From Halopseudomonas aestusnigri (GTDB lineage Bacteria; Pseudomonadota; Gammaproteobacteria; Pseudomonadales; Pseudomonadaceae), in NCBI RefSeq assembly GCF_002197985.1, contig NZ_NBYK01000005.1, forward strand, positions 161,655 to 225,654: a stretch of 64,000 bases of DNA, written 5' to 3'. Every line of letters begins with the position of its first letter. Positions within the stretch are counted from its first letter, which is position 1. Both the position numbers and the translations under genes were made by a program. The notes beneath the pieces are model-generated. The model saw only the letters and a list, made by a program, of their open reading frames with translations, did not search any database and was not told the DNA's origin. Positions 56,075 through 64,000 of this stretch are shown in pieces.

Positions 56075-57383
56075 CGAAGGCGTCCCCCAACTCCATACCA
56101 ACGGCACCTGCGCGTTGGGCTTCACCTGCAACAAAGCCATTCAGATCGCCGGCAATGTCCATCTGCGTGCAGCTGGCCCGGTAGCGCGCCATACGCACCT
56201 TGGCCCAGGCAGTGTAAAACCCCATGGTCAGGGCAATCAGCAAAGAGTTGGTAACAAAGATCCAGACCATGCGGCGCTTGCCCAGCGTAGAAACGAATCC
56301 GTGCTCACCGAGTCGGGTCGCATTGGTCACCAGATTGGTCACACCGGCCATCATGTAACCGAACAGCGCAAGGTACGCCAGCACAACCCCAATAATGCCC
56401 AGCGCGGAGTGAGCCATCGAAGCCAGCCCACCGAGCAGGGCGAAACCAATAAACACCAGAACCATGCGCAGGAAGAACAGATAGGTTTCACCCACCGTCA
56501 ACGACAACTGGAACGGGCTGCTGCCAAACCGGGTATTGTCCACCAGGAAGCGATACCAGCGCTGGGCCGACAACGGCAACAGCAGGCCCAGGCTCAGAAT
56601 ACCCACCAGCGGCCACAGGTAGATCACCTGCACGGCTTGCCAGTAGGAGCCGGCAAAGTCGAATCGGATATTGCGGTAGGCGCTGTTAATCGCATGGAAC
56701 TTGAGTGATCGGGTGATAATCCAGGGAATAAGCGGCAGAAACAGCAATAGCAAGCCAACGGCCACGATGGGGAAGAAATTCGAGGCCACCGTCCAAAGGA
56801 TTACCGCAACCAGCGCGACCAGACGCCCGCGAAAAATCACCCAGGGGTCAGCCAGATACTGAAAGCTGCTCCCCTCCAATACAGTGTGACCGTAAAAATA
56901 CTGCAGGTTGCGAACCTTCGCCCAGGGCGCGTAGAAGCCGAGCGTCACTATCAGCAGGAGGATATTGACGATCCAGACACCGAAGTACTCACCACCGCTG
57001 CCGGTAAATTGCAGCTGCGACAGCCGTTTTGCCGGCGATGCCGGCGCCACTGGCGGTGGCAGTGGCGTGTCACCAATCACCGGCTCGCGGCGTGCATCCG
57101 CACCCGGGGACGCACTCGATGCGGCTCCATTGGGCACAACTGGCGATCCGGCGCCCTCCTCGGCAACGATTTCGGTGATCAGCCCAGCGTCGTGCAAACG
57201 CTGGCGGTAGCGCTCGGCCAGAGATGCCGTCAGGCCGGACTTGATGGTTACCGTGCGCCCCGCCAGCAGCATGTCGACTTGCTGCCTGCCGAACCCCAGG
57301 CGCAGAAGGTTCTGCTCCAGTTCGGGCGTTTCGACCTCGCCGGTCAGCCGGCCCCTGAACACAACCTTGAACAATTCGTGCAT
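56052..57383 (-). CDS. YjgN-type (DUF898) multi-pass membrane protein with N-terminal domain
   Basis: A 443-residue protein. Residues 1-75 form a small soluble domain (FKVVFRGRLTGEVETPELEQNLLRL...), followed by a Pro/Ala-rich linker (about 80-120) and two repeats of the YjgN membrane unit. Both units contain a TLGFYAPWAKVRNLQYFYGH or TMGFYTAWAKVRMARYRAS motif after a long hydrophobic segment. This GFY-x-WAKVR motif is the hallmark of DUF898. Function is unknown; E. coli YjgN itself is uncharacterised. It is cotranscribed with the M48 peptidase. Confidence 0.85.
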   Translation of the reverse strand: MHELFKVVFRGRLTGEVETPELEQNLLRLGFGRQQVDMLLAGRTVTIKSGLTASLAERYRQRLHDAGLITEIVAEEGAGSPVVPNGAASSASPGADARREPVIGDTPLPPPVAPASPAKRLSQLQFTGSGGEYFGVWIVNILLLIVTLGFYAPWAKVRNLQYFYGHTVLEGSSFQYLADPWVIFRGRLVALVAVILWTVASNFFPIVAVGLLLLFLPLIPWIITRSLKFHAINSAYRNIRFDFAGSYWQAVQVIYLWPLVGILSLGLLLPLSAQRWYRFLVDNTRFGSSPFQLSLTVGETYLFFLRMVLVFIGFALLGGLASMAHSALGIIGVVLAYLALFGYMMAGVTNLVTNATRLGEHGFVSTLGKRRMVWIFVTNSLLIALTMGFYTAWAKVRMARYRASCTQMDIAGDLNGFVAGEAQRAGAVGMELGDAFDVGFSFG

Positions 57384-57501
57384 ATCGGCCCTTCCCTGTC
57401 TGAAAATTCCCTAACTTACTGCCGGCATCTGCCCGACGTTGCCGGGTGCCGACGCCATTCAAACAACTACCGACAACCTGCGCAAGTGGCAAGCTGTCAA
57501 C

Positions 57502-58260
57502 CTAGCGCCGGGTCACATCCATCACAACGCCTTCTGCAACCAGCGATTCAAACGCCCGGTCCAGTTCACGGACAACCGCCATGGCATCCGGCCTGCTGCG
57601 CGACACAAACAGCCGCATGGGGGGCTCATCCACAAGGATATGGGGAAGCGGCTGCATACCCAGTTCGGCCATGGCCGATACCGCCTGCCCCCGGTAATCG
57701 AGCAAATAATCTCCCCGACCACGCAATAACATCCGTATGGCACCCACATGAGAGCTGCTGGAACGCTGATCGATTTGCCAGCGCGGGTCCTGCAACACCC
57801 GCAAGATCGGCAAACTGTAGTTGTAGTTGGTAATCAGGATAAGCGCCTTGCCCTGCAGACTGTCAGGCCAGTGCGGCACCGGCTCGTCGGCGCGGTAGTA
57901 AAGATGAATCGGCAATGCTCCGAAGCTGGACTCGCTCTGCACGACATAGGCCTCAAGACCGACCTGATTATTGACCCCAAGCCAGACATCAACCTCGCCC
58001 GACACCAGCCCCCGGCGGACCCTTGCAATGGGCAGCAGATTAATCTGGTAGGCGTATCCGGCCCGCTTGAACAGCTGCTCCAGCACATCAGCGGTAGGGC
58101 CTACCACCCGGCCGTGCTGGTCGTAGTCGGAATAGCCCGGATAGGGTAGCAGTACCACCTTCAGCGGCCGCTCCAACGGAGCCGCATACCCGCCTTGCGC
58201 AGACAGCGCCAGCAACCCGAAACAGCAATACGCCGCCAGCATTCTTATAATTTTTTTCAC
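57502..58260 (-). CDS. Periplasmic solute-binding protein (SBP family 3-like)
   Basis: A 252-residue secreted protein. I take GTG 58260 as start: AGAGGA lies 4-6 bases upstream and the product begins with a classic Sec signal peptide (KKIIRMLAAYCCFGLLALSAQGGYA-AP). In-frame ATGs at 58284 and 58299 would only add polar residues. The mature protein resembles family 3 amino-acid binding proteins (VGPTADVLEQLFKRAGYAYQI, GEVDVWLGVNNQ). No ABC permease genes are adjacent, so it may be a sensor or orphan binding protein. Confidence 0.82.
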   Translation of the reverse strand: MKKIIRMLAAYCCFGLLALSAQGGYAAPLERPLKVVLLPYPGYSDYDQHGRVVGPTADVLEQLFKRAGYAYQINLLPIARVRRGLVSGEVDVWLGVNNQVGLEAYVVQSESSFGALPIHLYYRADEPVPHWPDSLQGKALILITNYNYSLPILRVLQDPRWQIDQRSSSSHVGAIRMLLRGRGDYLLDYRGQAVSAMAELGMQPLPHILVDEPPMRLFVSRSRPDAMAVVRELDRAFESLVAEGVVMDVTRR

Positions 58261-58341
58261 GCCATCCTCTGCTGCCCGAGTCATCTTGCCGGACACCAAC
58301 TGCCAGTTGAGTCAGGCATCAGAATGCCATGATCTGCAGAC

Positions 58342-58374
58342 AAAAAAAAACCCGCGCCGATTGGCGCGGGTTTT
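58342..58374 (-). terminator. Intrinsic terminator of glyA
   Basis: On the minus strand, ACCCGCGCC, short loop, GGCGCGGGT, then a run of nine T. It begins about 18 bases after the glyA stop. Confidence 0.92.
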
Positions 58375-58391
58375 CATGTCACTGCTCGAAC

Positions 58392-59645
58392 TCAGGCGCC
58401 ATAAACCGGCAAGCGGGCACATACGGCCTTGACCTGCTCGCGAACCCGATCAATCACGGACTCATCACCCATGTTGTCGAGAATGTCGCAGATCCAGCCA
58501 GCCAGCGCTTCGCAATCAGCCTCAACGAAGCCGCGGGTAGTGACCGCCGGCGTACCGATGCGCAGGCCGGAGGTTACGAACGGCGAACGCGGATCGTTCG
58601 GCACGCTGTTCTTGTTGACGGTGATGTACGCGCGGCCCAATGCGGCATCTGCGTCCTTACCGGTAATGTCCTGCTTGATCAGCGACAACAGGAACAGATG
58701 GTTTTGAGTACCACCGGATACGACGTCGAAGCCGCGCTCAATGAACACCTTGGCCATCGCCTGGGCATTCTTTACGACCTGCTGCTGGTAAGCCTTGAAT
58801 TCAGGCTGCAGCGCTTCCTTGAAGCAAATCGCCTTGGCCGCAATAACGTGCTCCAACGGACCACCCTGCGCACCCGGGAATACCGCGGAGTTCAGTTTCT
58901 TTTCGATTTCTTCGTTGGCACGGGCCAGAATCAGACCACCACGCGGACCACGCAGGGTCTTGTGGGTAGTGGTGGTGACCACATCCGCGAACGGAACCGG
59001 GTTCGGGTAGACGCCTGCAGCAACCAGACCGGCAACGTGGGCCATGTCAACAAACAGGTAAGCCCCGACCTTGTCAGCGATCGCACGGAAGCGGGCAAAA
59101 TCCAGCACCTGGGAATAGGCGCTGAAACCGGCCACGATCATCTTCGGCTTGTGCTCAACGGCCAGACGCTCGACTTCGTCGTAGTCGATCAGACCCTGGT
59201 CATTGATGCCGTACTGAACGGCATTGTAGAGCTTGCCGGAGGAGGAGACCGAAGCACCGTGGGTCAGGTGACCGCCGTGCGCCAGGCTCATGCCGAGGAT
59301 GGTGTCACCAGCCTGCAGCAGCGCCAGGTAAACCGCCGCGTTGGCCTGGGAACCGGCGTGCGGCTGAACGTTGGCGTAATCCGCACCGAACAGCTCCTTG
59401 GCACGGTCAATGGCCAGCTGCTCAACGACATCGACATACTCGCAGCCACCGTAGTAGCGCTTGCCCGGGTAGCCTTCGGCGTACTTGTTGGTCAGGACGG
59501 ACCCCTGCGCCTGCATGACCGCCGGACTGGTGTAGTTCTCCGAGGCAATCAGCTCGATGTGCTCTTCCTGACGTACCGCTTCCTGCTCCATGGCAGCCCA
59601 GAGATCGGCATCGAATGTGGCAATATCGTTGGAACGGCTAAACAT
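58392..59645 (-). CDS. glyA: GlyA, serine hydroxymethyltransferase
   Basis: A 417-residue fold-type I PLP enzyme. Motifs include [35 protein letters not shown], the PLP Lys in [14 protein letters not shown] and [15 protein letters not shown]. It interconverts serine and glycine and supplies one-carbon units. The start ATG at 59645 has AGGGGG 8 bases upstream; the 21-codon upstream extension of the frame has no homology. Confidence 0.96.
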   Translation of the reverse strand: MFSRSNDIATFDADLWAAMEQEAVRQEEHIELIASENYTSPAVMQAQGSVLTNKYAEGYPGKRYYGGCEYVDVVEQLAIDRAKELFGADYANVQPHAGSQANAAVYLALLQAGDTILGMSLAHGGHLTHGASVSSSGKLYNAVQYGINDQGLIDYDEVERLAVEHKPKMIVAGFSAYSQVLDFARFRAIADKVGAYLFVDMAHVAGLVAAGVYPNPVPFADVVTTTTHKTLRGPRGGLILARANEEIEKKLNSAVFPGAQGGPLEHVIAAKAICFKEALQPEFKAYQQQVVKNAQAMAKVFIERGFDVVSGGTQNHLFLLSLIKQDITGKDADAALGRAYITVNKNSVPNDPRSPFVTSGLRIGTPAVTTRGFVEADCEALAGWICDILDNMGDESVIDRVREQVKAVCARLPVYGA

Positions 59646-59750
59646 GTAACGGCCCCCTGCTAGGTCGTTCTGATGAAAAAAGAAGCCGCATTTTAGCGCA
59701 AGCGTCACCGGCTGGCACTTGAAAAGCGTTCAGGCACCGACAAAAAGCAT

Positions 59751-62700
59751 TCATGCTCCCGACTGCAGCCAGCGCCGCTCGAACTCCTGCGCCGCCACAG
59801 GCCGCCCCAGATGGTAGCCCTGCACCTCGTCACAACCGAAGCTGCTGACCAGTTGATACTGCTCCTCGGTCTCAATCCCTTCGGCGATGACCCGCAGCTG
59901 CAGACTGCGGCCCATGGCAACAATCGCCTGGACCAGCAGGGCGTCACGGCTGCCGGGGTGCATTGTCTGTATGAAGCCCCGGTCAATCTTCAGCGTATCA
60001 ATCGGAAAGTCGCGCAGGTAATTGAGCGCCGAGTACCCGGTACCGAAGTCATCAATGGCGATCTGCATGCCACGCTGCTTGAACTCCTCAAGCGTACGCA
60101 TGGTTTCATCGATGTTGCGCAGCAGGATACTCTCGGTCAGCTCCAGCTCCAGCGCCTCAGGCGCCAGATTGTAGTGCTCCAGCACGCTGGCGATCTGAAC
60201 GGACAGCGCACCGTCATCAAACTGCATGGCCGACAGGTTGACGGCCAGACGCGGCAGATGCAGGCCCCGGTCCCGCCAGTCGGCAACCTGGCGACAGGCT
60301 TCATTGAGCACCCATTCACCAAGCGTACGGATCAGCCCCAACTCCTCGGCAATAGGGATGAACTCTGCAGGCGACACCACACCACGCTCGGGATGGCGCC
60401 AGCGCAGCAAAGCCTCGGCACCGGTCAGCTGTCCGCTGTGACAACTGAACTGCGGCTGATAGTCCAACTCGAACGCCTGGTCCTGCACCGCACGGCGCAG
60501 GTCATTTTCCAGCGCCAACCGCTCCAGCGCCTTGGCATTCATGCCGCTCTGATAGAACTGGAACGTTGCCTTGCCTGCTCCCTTGGCGTGATACATGGCA
60601 GTGTCAGCGTTTTTCAGCAACACACTGCTTTCCGCTCCGTCCTGCGGGTACAGTGCGATACCGATACTGGCAGACACAAAGAAGTCACGCCCCTGCAGCA
60701 CCACTGCACCCGCCAGCGCATGAAGCACCTTCTCCGCCACATGCATCGCCGTCGACAGCGCCACATCACGATCCGCCAGACCCGACAACAGCATGGTGAA
60801 CTCATCGCCACCCATCCGGGCCACGGTGTCGCTCTCGCGAACGCAGGCACAAAGTCGCTGCGCCACCTCCTTGAGGACATGGTCACCAGCGGCGTGGCCG
60901 AGACTGTCGTTGATCGGCTTGAAGCGGTCAAGATCCAGAAACAGCACCGCAACCCATTCGTCCCTGCGGGCAGCCAATTGCAAGGCCGCCTTGAGACGAT
61001 CCTGGAACAGCGTTCGATTGGCCAGCCCGGTCAGCACGTCGTAGTAGGCCAGGCTTTGGATCCGCTCCTCCGATGCCTTGCGCTCGCTGATATCAACAAA
61101 AAAGCAGACATAACTGACCAGATCACCGTCGTTATCATGCACCGCGGTTATTCCGGCCCAGCTGGGATAGACCTCGCCGGAACGACGACGCAGCCAGACT
61201 TCTCCCTCCCAGTGCCCCTGCTGGTGAACTGCGTCAACGATCGCCCGGTAAAACGCCGGTTCATGCGCCTGGGAGGTCAGAATCGCCGGCAACTGGTCGA
61301 TCACCTCGTCGGCATCGAATCCGGTAATACGGGAGAAGTTTTCGTTGACCTGAACGATATAGCCCGCAGGGTCGGTGACCACGATACCGCCGGTGGTGTT
61401 CTCGAATACCGTGGCAGCCATCCGCAAGCGGTTTTCGGTACGACGCTGTTCGCTCACATCCCGCGCCAGCCCCAGCAGACCGAGGAACCGCCCCTGGGCT
61501 GACCACATCAGGGTAATACGTACTTCAAGCGGACACTTGCGGCCGTCCGCCTTGATACCGTCAAACGTGATCTGACGCTGATACCCCTGCTCGCGCAATG
61601 CGGCGGCGCGCTCGGGTACGTGCACCTGATCCCGCAGCTCGGCGCGAATCTGCTCCAGGAACTCGACAAAGCGCTGGTCCGCAAGGCTCTCGACGTAGGA
61701 TTTGCTGAGCATGAATTTCGGGCTGTACCCGAGCAACCGCTTGACCGACGGGCTGATGTAGTCGGTGCGAAAATCGCTGTTGGTCGACCATACAATGTCA
61801 CTGATGCTCTCGGTCAGCTGCCGATAGCGCGCCTCGGAGCGCTGAACCTGCTCACTGGCCAGCGTCTGTTCGTGAATATCGCGGACAAACCCGATGATCT
61901 GCACCACCCTCCCGTCAGGGCCGCGCTTGAACACCTTCGAACGGATACTGAACCAGCGCCAGCCAGCGTCACGGTGGCGCCAGCGCACCCGCCATTCAAG
62001 TATCTGCTCGTCACCCAATGCCAGCTGCAGGCGACGGTTGATCTGCATGTATTCAAGATCATCAGGGTGCAGCAGCCGATTACGGTAATCGGCTCCCATC
62101 GACGCCTCTTCCTCAGCGCTGTAGCCCAGCATCTCGGCCAATGTCCGATTACTGAACAGAAAATCGCCGGCGCCCATCCACTTGGTATCGCGGATATAAA
62201 TCAGGTCAGGCACGGAACGCACAACCTCGGCCCAGAACTCGCGGCTTTGGCGCAGGGCCAGCTCCGTGGCTCGACGCTGACTCAGATCGGTGACGCTCAT
62301 GGGAACGGCATGCAGCGCTTCGGCACTCTCCGGCAGACGCATCACCACCCATACATACAAGGTGCTGCCGTCGGGCAGACGCAGCGGCGTCTCTACCTCG
62401 AAACGCTCGTCACCGTTGATCAATGCCAGTAACAGCCGGTAGCGCCCTCCGCCCGGGCGCAGGTGGCGTTCCCCCCGGAACAACCGCTCGATCGCAGCCA
62501 CATTGGGTAGCCCCAGCAGCGCCAGCGCAACCTGGTTGGCTTCAAGAAAGTGAATACGTTCCAGCAGCTCCCCGTGCCGCTCGGGGTTTTCCAGCAACCA
62601 GCGATCGAGCTGCTCGGCGTTGAAGATACCTTCACGCAACAGCGCCTGTTTGATATCCACCAGGTCGACCAGGCACAAAGCCATGTCAACGCCCTGAAAA

Positions 62701-63626
62701 ATATCGCGATAGCGTCGTTCGGTGTCCAGCAGACTGCGGATGGAGCGATCCTGGTCAGCCTGCATGCGTCGATTGGCATGAGCCTGGCGCCCCATGAACC
62801 AGAGCGCCGCCACCAGAACCAACAGGCAACCGCTGAACAGCAACGCCTTGCCCAGCAACAGCGGCGCCAGCTGCTGAGCGTAATAATGCGGCTCGACCAG
62901 TCCGCGGACCTGCCAGAGTGTGCCTGGCACCGGGGCACTGACCACAACACGCGCGCGCTCTTCAGCCGTCATGGACGTGCCACCGAGAAACGCCAGCCGG
63001 TCCTGCTGCTGTCTGGCCAGTACCTGCCCCTGACCGGTATCTTCTAGCAGCCAGCGATAGCCCTGCCCGCTGCGCGCCGACACCAGCGACGAGAGCACGC
63101 GCTCGTCCAGCCGCAATACCCAGTAACGATTATCCTGCCTGCTGTTCAGCGTCCAGAACAGCAGGTTGTGCGCCGCATCCGATACCAACGCGAAGGGTTC
63201 GCCGCCTATCTGCAGCTGACGTACACTCTGCGCCCAGGGCTCACGGCTGTCTTCCGGGCCGGCATCGGTGTCAATGCGCTGCACACCGTACACCCCGGGC
63301 AGCAACACCTGCGCCGCCACAGCAACATCCCCGAGCGGCTTGCCGTCGAGGCTATCGAGCAGCGCGATCAGGGCGTGCGAGGTTTTAGCGAGGTTGAGCT
63401 CCATCTGGTCGGCGGTCAGCCAGACCGCCTCTTCCACCATCGTCTGGTGCTGACGCTTGAGCACTTTAAAGTCGACGTAGGACTGCCAGCCAAGCAGCGC
63501 CATAAGGAGGCCACTGGCGACCGCAAACATCGCGATACCCAGACGGTTGGCTGCGGGCTGGGTGCCAACCCGACTTTGAGCCTGAGCGCGCGGCTCGGCT
63601 GACCACGTTTTCTTATTTTTATTCAA
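59751..63626 (-). CDS. Membrane-bound PAS-GGDEF-EAL cyclic-di-GMP protein
   Basis: A 1291-residue protein. A first membrane span (about 29-48), a periplasmic sensor segment with a CHASE-like look and a second span (about 255-275) precede several PAS domains, then GGDEF and EAL domains. The GGDEF site is intact ([10 protein letters not shown]), and five residues upstream the inhibitory I-site RxxD is present (RESD). The EAL site keeps [26 protein letters not shown] and the EGIE segment. Synthesis and hydrolysis are therefore both possible in sequence. The TTG start at 63626 lacks a clear ribosome site and follows an in-frame TGA, so the true N-terminus is uncertain. Confidence 0.88.
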   Translation of the reverse strand: MNKNKKTWSAEPRAQAQSRVGTQPAANRLGIAMFAVASGLLMALLGWQSYVDFKVLKRQHQTMVEEAVWLTADQMELNLAKTSHALIALLDSLDGKPLGDVAVAAQVLLPGVYGVQRIDTDAGPEDSREPWAQSVRQLQIGGEPFALVSDAAHNLLFWTLNSRQDNRYWVLRLDERVLSSLVSARSGQGYRWLLEDTGQGQVLARQQQDRLAFLGGTSMTAEERARVVVSAPVPGTLWQVRGLVEPHYYAQQLAPLLLGKALLFSGCLLVLVAALWFMGRQAHANRRMQADQDRSIRSLLDTERRYRDIFQGVDMALCLVDLVDIKQALLREGIFNAEQLDRWLLENPERHGELLERIHFLEANQVALALLGLPNVAAIERLFRGERHLRPGGGRYRLLLALINGDERFEVETPLRLPDGSTLYVWVVMRLPESAEALHAVPMSVTDLSQRRATELALRQSREFWAEVVRSVPDLIYIRDTKWMGAGDFLFSNRTLAEMLGYSAEEEASMGADYRNRLLHPDDLEYMQINRRLQLALGDEQILEWRVRWRHRDAGWRWFSIRSKVFKRGPDGRVVQIIGFVRDIHEQTLASEQVQRSEARYRQLTESISDIVWSTNSDFRTDYISPSVKRLLGYSPKFMLSKSYVESLADQRFVEFLEQIRAELRDQVHVPERAAALREQGYQRQITFDGIKADGRKCPLEVRITLMWSAQGRFLGLLGLARDVSEQRRTENRLRMAATVFENTTGGIVVTDPAGYIVQVNENFSRITGFDADEVIDQLPAILTSQAHEPAFYRAIVDAVHQQGHWEGEVWLRRRSGEVYPSWAGITAVHDNDGDLVSYVCFFVDISERKASEERIQSLAYYDVLTGLANRTLFQDRLKAALQLAARRDEWVAVLFLDLDRFKPINDSLGHAAGDHVLKEVAQRLCACVRESDTVARMGGDEFTMLLSGLADRDVALSTAMHVAEKVLHALAGAVVLQGRDFFVSASIGIALYPQDGAESSVLLKNADTAMYHAKGAGKATFQFYQSGMNAKALERLALENDLRRAVQDQAFELDYQPQFSCHSGQLTGAEALLRWRHPERGVVSPAEFIPIAEELGLIRTLGEWVLNEACRQVADWRDRGLHLPRLAVNLSAMQFDDGALSVQIASVLEHYNLAPEALELELTESILLRNIDETMRTLEEFKQRGMQIAIDDFGTGYSALNYLRDFPIDTLKIDRGFIQTMHPGSRDALLVQAIVAMGRSLQLRVIAEGIETEEQYQLVSSFGCDEVQGYHLGRPVAAQEFERRWLQSGA

Positions 63627-64000
63627 GGCATATCACTTGTCGGTTCGCGGTCCGAAAAAAAGGGGCTGACACCACCGGCTGCGGGCATCGGATCCGCTGC
63701 AAACGGTTTGCCCTTGCAGGCCAGTTGGGCTAGCCTTGCCACCACATTTCGCCGCCCTGGCGAAGACCTTTCCGTACACTCCCATTCAACAGGTTCTGCC
63801 AACATGGCTCAATTCGGTTAAGAGAGCCATTGGGGTTTTGTAAAGAACGAAAATCGTACTTAAAACCCCTCAAATCATGATCAAATCGCCTGTTAAATAA
63901 TAATTTCAACAAATTTTTTAGCTAAACAACACAGAATCTGTAAAGAAAAGCTGATTTTCGCATTTTTTCGCCCTTCAAACTTTACAAATTAATCCCAGGG
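63627..64000. other. Gene-free region upstream of the GGDEF/EAL gene; A+T-rich at the window edge
   Basis: About 370 bases without a supported gene. The last 160 bases are strongly A+T-rich and hold TGTAAAG at 63839-63845 and 63939-63945 (exactly 100 bases apart) and its complement CTTTACA at 63980-63986. This looks like a regulatory region, possibly of a gene beyond the window. Confidence 0.45.

Noticed and set aside
63623..63912. Two 60-codon frames upstream of the GGDEF/EAL gene
   Set aside because: Short, no ribosome site, no family features, and partly in A+T-rich regulatory sequence.

Overview
The window is a 64 kb stretch of a gammaproteobacterial chromosome. Gene content and order point to the family Pseudomonadaceae, possibly a Halopseudomonas/P. 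stutzeri-like lineage. That placement rests on remembered gene order in P. aeruginosa, not on a search. It shows the blocks hldE-msbA, waaP-waaG-waaC-waaF-ilvE-glnE-aceE-aceF, clpB-pgeF-rluD/bamD and pilS-pilR-thiO, which sit around PA4996-PA5016 and PA4542-PA4548 in P. aeruginosa. The DNA is G+C-rich, and I see no insertion sequence, prophage, CRISPR array or rRNA.

Layout. 1-2.7 kb: end of a membrane protein, an OprD-type porin and a metallo-beta-lactamase-fold hydrolase. 2.75-2.91 kb: an initiator tRNA gene with its own promoter and terminator. 3.06-4.13 kb: a crotonase-fold enzyme. 4.1-9.26 kb: the SOS mutagenesis cassette imuA-imuB-dnaE2 behind a LexA box. 9.5-33.2 kb: a long lipopolysaccharide (LPS) core locus: hldE, msbA, a kinase-like protein, an acyltransferase, a pseudaminic-acid-type nonulosonate cassette, a carbamoyltransferase, a run of LPS kinases, waaG, waaC and waaF, then ilvE. 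33.3-40.9 kb: glnE and the divergent aceE-aceF. 41.3-45.7 kb: clpB, pgeF and rluD. 45.8-48.6 kb: bamD and nadE. 48.8-53.1 kb: a small zinc-finger-like protein, pilS, pilR and thiO. 53.5-63.6 kb: mqo, an M48 peptidase with a YjgN-type membrane protein, a solute-binding protein, glyA and a large GGDEF/EAL protein.

The most interesting region is 12.9-25.2 kb. In P. aeruginosa the interval between msbA and the waa kinases holds the O-antigen ligase and outer-core genes (waaL, wapR, ssg, dnpA, mig-14-like, wapH). Here it holds a nonulosonate pathway (PseB, PseC, acetyltransferase, aldo/keto reductase, a cytidylyltransferase-aminotransferase fusion, PseG, PseH, PseI) and an SpsB-like protein that could be the sugar transferase. 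The set resembles the Bacillus sps spore-coat cluster. From waaF down to pseI the genes read in one direction with overlaps or very short gaps, so heptose addition, core phosphorylation, carbamoylation and nonulosonate synthesis could share one transcript. The inference is a short core (LOS-like) decorated with a modified nonulosonate.

Regulatory signals seen directly: a LexA box before imuA, a sigma-32-type promoter before clpB with a perfect inverted repeat abutting it, two HexR-like palindromes before aceE, several strong intrinsic terminators, two intergenic elements built of 7-base units (AAGCYNC), and a complex G+C-rich element between aceF and clpB.
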